Below, in pieces: positions 8,091 to 10,162 of a stretch of DNA of 10,162 bases (within the stretch, counting starts at the first letter, position 1; each line of letters begins with the position of its first letter). The stretch is from JBOGEN01 sp050743265 (GTDB taxonomy: Bacteria > Actinomycetota > Actinomycetes > JBOGEN01): assembly GCA_050743265.1 (NCBI GenBank), contig JBOGEN010000187.1, positions 1 through 10,162 on the forward strand, read 5' to 3'. The position numbers and the translations under genes were made by a program. The notes under the pieces are model-generated. The model was not told the DNA's origin and did no database searches. It saw nothing but the letters and a program-made list of their open reading frames with translations.

Positions 8091-8100
8091 CACCGTCCGG

Positions 8101-8110
8101 GGCGGCCGCC
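8101..8110. repeat. 10-base perfect palindrome upstream of the peroxiredoxin leader promoter
   Basis: GGCGGCCGCC is a perfect palindrome. It ends 12 bases before the proposed -10 element at 8123 and so lies where a -35 box would be. It could be an operator; at this base composition it could also be chance. Confidence 0.3.
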
Positions 8111-8122
8111 GAGCGCGCCCGG

Positions 8123-8128
8123 TAGCGT
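8123..8128 (+). promoter_or_regulatory. Candidate -10 element of a leaderless transcript (peroxiredoxin leader)
   Basis: TAGCGT fits TAnnnT and is followed by seven bases and then an ATG at 8136. That is the spacing expected when transcription starts on the A of the start codon, the leaderless arrangement common in actinobacteria. No clear -35 box is visible. Confidence 0.45.
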
Positions 8129-8135
8129 TTCGTGC

Positions 8136-8192
8136 ATGGGTGAACGCAGAGTCGCTGTCGCCGTGCGAGGCCGCGGGGGGTGGTCCACGTGA
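8136..8192 (+). CDS. Putative leaderless 18-residue upstream peptide of the peroxiredoxin gene
   Basis: The frame reads MGERRVAVAVRGRGGWST and then TGA. There is no ribosome site ahead of the ATG, but a TAGCGT -10 element stands seven bases before it, which suggests a leaderless start. The TGA overlaps the GTG at 8189 as GTGA, so a ribosome finishing the peptide would be placed to start the peroxiredoxin. The peptide is Arg- and Gly-rich, has no cysteine and matches nothing I know. It may act only as a translation leader or attenuator. With so short a frame, coding cannot be shown from composition, and the call rests on the promoter spacing and the stop-start overlap. Confidence 0.4.
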   Translation: MGERRVAVAVRGRGGWST

Positions 8193-8764
8193 CCCGCTAT
8201 CCCGACGACCTCCCCGAGGGCCTGCCGGAGCCGGTGGACGACGGAGCCGCGGACCACCTGACCGGCATGCGGGTGCCCGGAATCGGCCTGGCTGCGACGG
8301 ACGGGAGCCGCGTCCGGCTGGACGGCCGCGAGGCCGACCGGACGGTCGTGTACGCCTACCCCCGCACCGGGCGGCCCGGGGACGACCCGCTCACCCCCGA
8401 CTGGGACATGGTCCCGGGCGCCCGGGGCTGCACGCCCGAGTCGTGCGGGTTCCGGGACCACCACGCGGAGCTGGCGGCGTACGGCGCCGAGGTGTTCGGT
8501 CTGTCCACCCAGGACTCCACGTACCAGCAGGAGGTCGTGGACCGGCTCAGGCTGCCCTTCCCGCTGCTCTCCGACCAGGGGCTCTCGCTGACCACCGCGA
8601 TGAGCCTGCCGATCTTCGAGGCGGCCGGCCTGGTCCTGCTGCGCCGGCTCACGATGGTCCTACGGGACGGTGTGGTGGAGAAGGTGTTCTACCCGGTGTT
8701 CCCGCCGGACGGCCACGCCACCGAGGTGCTGGACTGGTTCGGCGGCGTCACGCTTCCGCGCTGA
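8189..8764 (+). CDS. Peroxiredoxin, PrxQ/BCP-like, AhpC-TSA fold
   Basis: It is a predicted cytosolic thiol peroxidase that reduces hydrogen peroxide or organic hydroperoxides. The product has 191 residues, against about 155 for E. coli Bcp. After VVYAYPRTG (residues 53-61) comes a long loop and then GCTPESCGFRDHHAEL (80-95). Cys81 matches the peroxidatic and Cys86 the resolving cysteine of Bcp (GCTVQACGLRD), so an intramolecular disulfide cycle is expected. FGLSTQDSTYQQE (103-115) and LPFPLLSD (122-129) are family segments. The stretch between Tyr57 and Cys81 is about 16 residues longer than in E. coli Bcp. The GTG at 8189 is chosen because it overlaps the leader stop (GTGA) and begins at MTRYPDDLPEGLPEP. 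A GTG at 8180, with GAGG nine bases upstream, is a real alternative. The gene lies between two heme A genes and overlaps ctaA tail to tail. Confidence 0.87.
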   Translation: MTRYPDDLPEGLPEPVDDGAADHLTGMRVPGIGLAATDGSRVRLDGREADRTVVYAYPRTGRPGDDPLTPDWDMVPGARGCTPESCGFRDHHAELAAYGAEVFGLSTQDSTYQQEVVDRLRLPFPLLSDQGLSLTTAMSLPIFEAAGLVLLRRLTMVLRDGVVEKVFYPVFPPDGHATEVLDWFGGVTLPR

Positions 8765-9692
8765 CCGGGGTGGACGCGGGCTCGGGGCCGCTCGGCGCGG
8801 GATCGCGGGTCCGGGTCGCGAGCACCACGCGGACGGCGGCCACCCACAGCAGGGTGGCGCCGAGGACGTGCAGCCCCACGAGCAGCACCGGCAGGTCGGT
8901 GAAGTACTGGACGTAGCCGACGCCCCCCTGGGCGAGCGCGACCGCGAGCAGGGTGACCACCCGGCGCCGGACGCGGGCCGGCGCCCCGGTGGCGGCGAGC
9001 CCGAGCAGCAGCGCCGCGGTGAGCCCGAGCAGCGCGAACACCGCGTCCGCGTGCAGCTGGGTGGCGGTGGCGGGGTCGATCGGCAGCCGGTCGGTGGCCG
9101 CGATGTCGCCGGAGTGGGGACCGCTGCCCGTGACGATGGTGCCGAGGACGATGGTGAGTGCCGCCAGCCCCACGAGCAGCCGCGCGCCGAGCAGCATCTC
9201 GCGCCGGACCACCACACGGGCCGGGCCCTCCGGCTCGCCGCTGCGTTCGACGAGCATCGTCGCGGCCGCGACCAGGACCATGGACAGCAGGAAGTGCGCG
9301 GTCACCGTGAGCGGGTGCAGCCCGGTGAGCACGGTCGCCCCGCCGAGTAGCGCCTGCGCGACGATGCCGGCGAGCAGCGCCCAGGAGAGCCGCACCAGCA
9401 CCGGCCGTCGCGGACTCTGCCGCAGGGTTGCCACCAGGCACGCCGCGACGGAGGCGACCAGGACGCCGGTGAGCATGCGGTTGCCGAACTCGACCGCGCC
9501 GTGCAGGCCCATCTCTCCCGTGGGGACCAGGCTGGTGTCCGTGCAGCGGGGCCACGTGGGGCAGCCGAGCCCGGAGCCGGTGAGCCGTACCGCGCCGCCG
9601 GTGACCACGATGGCCACGTTCGTCACCAGCGCGCCGAGGCACAGGCGGCGCACCGTGGACGGCGTGGGACGTCGGGTGAGGCGCTCGAGCAC
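8748..9692 (-). CDS. ctaA: Heme A synthase (COX15/CtaA family)
   Basis: It oxidises the C8 methyl of heme O to a formyl group, giving heme A for cytochrome c oxidase, in the cytoplasmic membrane. The product has 314 residues with about eight hydrophobic segments (near 17-33, 73-90, 100-120, 128-147, 168-190, 216-234, 243-260 and 268-292), the two-bundle plan of the family. The first outer loop carries GLGCPTWPRC with a Cys44/Cys50 pair. Candidate heme-ligand histidines are His64, His126 or His133, His214 (QLHAD) and His275 (GLHVLGA). VEFGNR (67-72) has Asn where the Bacillus enzyme has His. The GTG at 9692 is preferred: TACGAT stands six bases upstream as a leaderless -10 element. The frame also opens at GTG 9749, overlapping the upstream anti-sigma gene stop, but without a ribosome site. 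The last 17 bases overlap the peroxiredoxin gene. Confidence 0.93.
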   Translation of the reverse strand: MLERLTRRPTPSTVRRLCLGALVTNVAIVVTGGAVRLTGSGLGCPTWPRCTDTSLVPTGEMGLHGAVEFGNRMLTGVLVASVAACLVATLRQSPRRPVLVRLSWALLAGIVAQALLGGATVLTGLHPLTVTAHFLLSMVLVAAATMLVERSGEPEGPARVVVRREMLLGARLLVGLAALTIVLGTIVTGSGPHSGDIAATDRLPIDPATATQLHADAVFALLGLTAALLLGLAATGAPARVRRRVVTLLAVALAQGGVGYVQYFTDLPVLLVGLHVLGATLLWVAAVRVVLATRTRDPAPSGPEPASTPVSAEA

Positions 9693-9698
9693 GCTCCG

Positions 9699-9704
9699 AT
9701 CGTA
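9699..9704 (-). promoter_or_regulatory. Candidate -10 element for a leaderless ctaA transcript
   Basis: On the minus strand, TACGAT (9704-9699) fits TAnnnT and lies six bases before the preferred ctaA GTG, so transcription would begin at or next to the start codon. The -35 region (GTCGGC near 9727-9722) is a poor match. The element sits between the anti-sigma gene stop and ctaA. Confidence 0.4.
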
Positions 9705-9745
9705 AGTGCCTGGCCGGACGGGCCGACCCGGCGCCGCGTTCCGGG

Positions 9746-10162
9746 TCACGCACGCAGCGTGCCGCGCAGGATGCTGTCCGCGGAGTGGGCAGGGTCTCCG
9801 TCGACGGGTTCCACGGAGACGTCGACGACGGGGAACCGGGTGAGGTCCAGCCCGGCCGGCAGCCGGTACGAGCCGTGGCGTCCGGCTACCACACCCAGCG
9901 AGACGAGGCGGGACGCCTTCTTGTCGAGCAGCCAGACCTCGTGGTAGCCCCGCCCTGCCGGAAGCGCGGGGACGTCGAGCAGGAGCCGCCGCGACGTTCC
10001 CTTCCCCACGACGCGAGCGGCGCCGGCCGGCACGGAGCTCTTCAGCCCGGCCAGCTGAGTCTGCGCCACCACGGTCTGGTCGGGTCGCGCGGGCTCCCCG
10101 CTGACGAGCAGGGTGCCGCCGACCCCGGCGAGCAGGCCGACGACGGCGGCGGCGGCGGCGAG
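9746..10162 (-). CDS. RskA-type anti-sigma factor (C-terminal part, runs off right edge)
   Basis: The visible 138 residues are the C-terminal end of a single-pass membrane anti-sigma factor; the cytoplasmic sigma-binding N terminus lies outside the window. The fragment opens with a transmembrane helix (LAAAAAVVGLLAGVGGTLLV, residues 1-20). It continues through a Pro/Asp-containing linker into the extracytoplasmic RskA domain, with GYHEVWLLDKK (72-82), SLGVVAG (88-94), VVDVSVEPVDG (113-123) and HSADSILRGTLRA at the end. Such proteins hold an ECF sigma factor, often SigK-like, at the membrane; in mycobacteria it is released by regulated proteolysis. The frame is open to position 10162, so the Val codon at 10072 is internal and not the true start. 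The stop is 53 bases upstream of the preferred ctaA start. The partner sigma gene is probably just beyond the right edge. Confidence 0.88.
   Translation of the reverse strand, partial: LAAAAAVVGLLAGVGGTLLVSGEPARPDQTVVAQTQLAGLKSSVPAGAARVVGKGTSRRLLLDVPALPAGRGYHEVWLLDKKASRLVSLGVVAGRHGSYRLPAGLDLTRFPVVDVSVEPVDGDPAHSADSILRGTLRA

Noticed and set aside
6882..8093. A 403-codon minus-strand open frame opposite ctaB
   Set aside because: ctaB is certain on the plus strand, and the opposite frame gives a His/Arg/Glu-rich low-complexity product with no family likeness.
8670..9350. A 226-codon plus-strand open frame opposite ctaA
   Set aside because: It is the antisense shadow of the CtaA membrane segments, without a plausible ribosome site or domain.
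10143..10160. A GGC/GCG trinucleotide repeat at the right edge
   Set aside because: It encodes the alanine run of the anti-sigma transmembrane helix, and a few GCC codons in a row are expected at this GC content.
1..10162. Mobile elements, CRISPR arrays, tRNA or rRNA genes, toxin-antitoxin or defence genes
   Set aside because: I saw no direct repeats with spacers, transposase or integrase motifs, clover-leaf candidates or defence domains; almost all bases are taken by recognised housekeeping genes.

Overview
The window is chromosomal DNA from a very GC-rich actinobacterium. Third codon positions are almost always G or C, GTG starts are frequent, and long open frames shadow the real genes on the opposite strand. 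The gene order ctaB <> tkt-tal-(pgi)-zwf-opcA is the classical actinobacterial pentose-phosphate locus. The presence of pgi in the cluster and the protein sequences point to Micrococcales, of a Cellulomonas-like type. That taxonomic call is inference from recalled family sequences, not a database search.

Region 1 (1-6885, minus strand) is a tightly packed central-carbon operon, read from right to left: transketolase (tkt), transaldolase (tal), glucose-6-phosphate isomerase (pgi), glucose-6-phosphate dehydrogenase (zwf) and the start of the G6PDH assembly factor opcA, which leaves the window on the left. tal/pgi share a GTGA and pgi/zwf an ATGA stop-start overlap. zwf/opcA are 10 bases apart, with the opcA ribosome site lying over the zwf stop. 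Zwf and OpcA feed carbon into the oxidative branch and make NADPH, Tkt and Tal run the non-oxidative branch, and Pgi links fructose-6-phosphate back to glucose-6-phosphate, so the operon can run as a cycle.

Region 2 (6886-7121) is a divergent regulatory gap between tkt and ctaB. It has a plausible promoter for each direction and two short inverted repeats around the tkt promoter.

Region 3 (7122-9692) holds the two heme A genes, ctaB (heme O synthase, plus strand) and ctaA (heme A synthase, minus strand), which supply the cytochrome c oxidase cofactor. Between them lies a PrxQ/BCP-like peroxiredoxin (plus strand). It is preceded by what looks like a leaderless 18-codon upstream reading frame whose stop overlaps the peroxiredoxin start. 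The peroxiredoxin and ctaA genes converge and overlap by 17 bases.

Region 4 (9746-10162, minus strand) is the membrane segment and C-terminal domain of an RskA-type anti-sigma factor, cut by the right edge of the window.

I see no mobile element, CRISPR array, RNA gene or defence system. Most of the window is conserved housekeeping sequence. The points worth a second look are the peroxiredoxin leader, the unusual peroxiredoxin loop, the separate tal and fusion-type pgi, the heme-ligand position in CtaA, and the leaderless-looking ctaA start.
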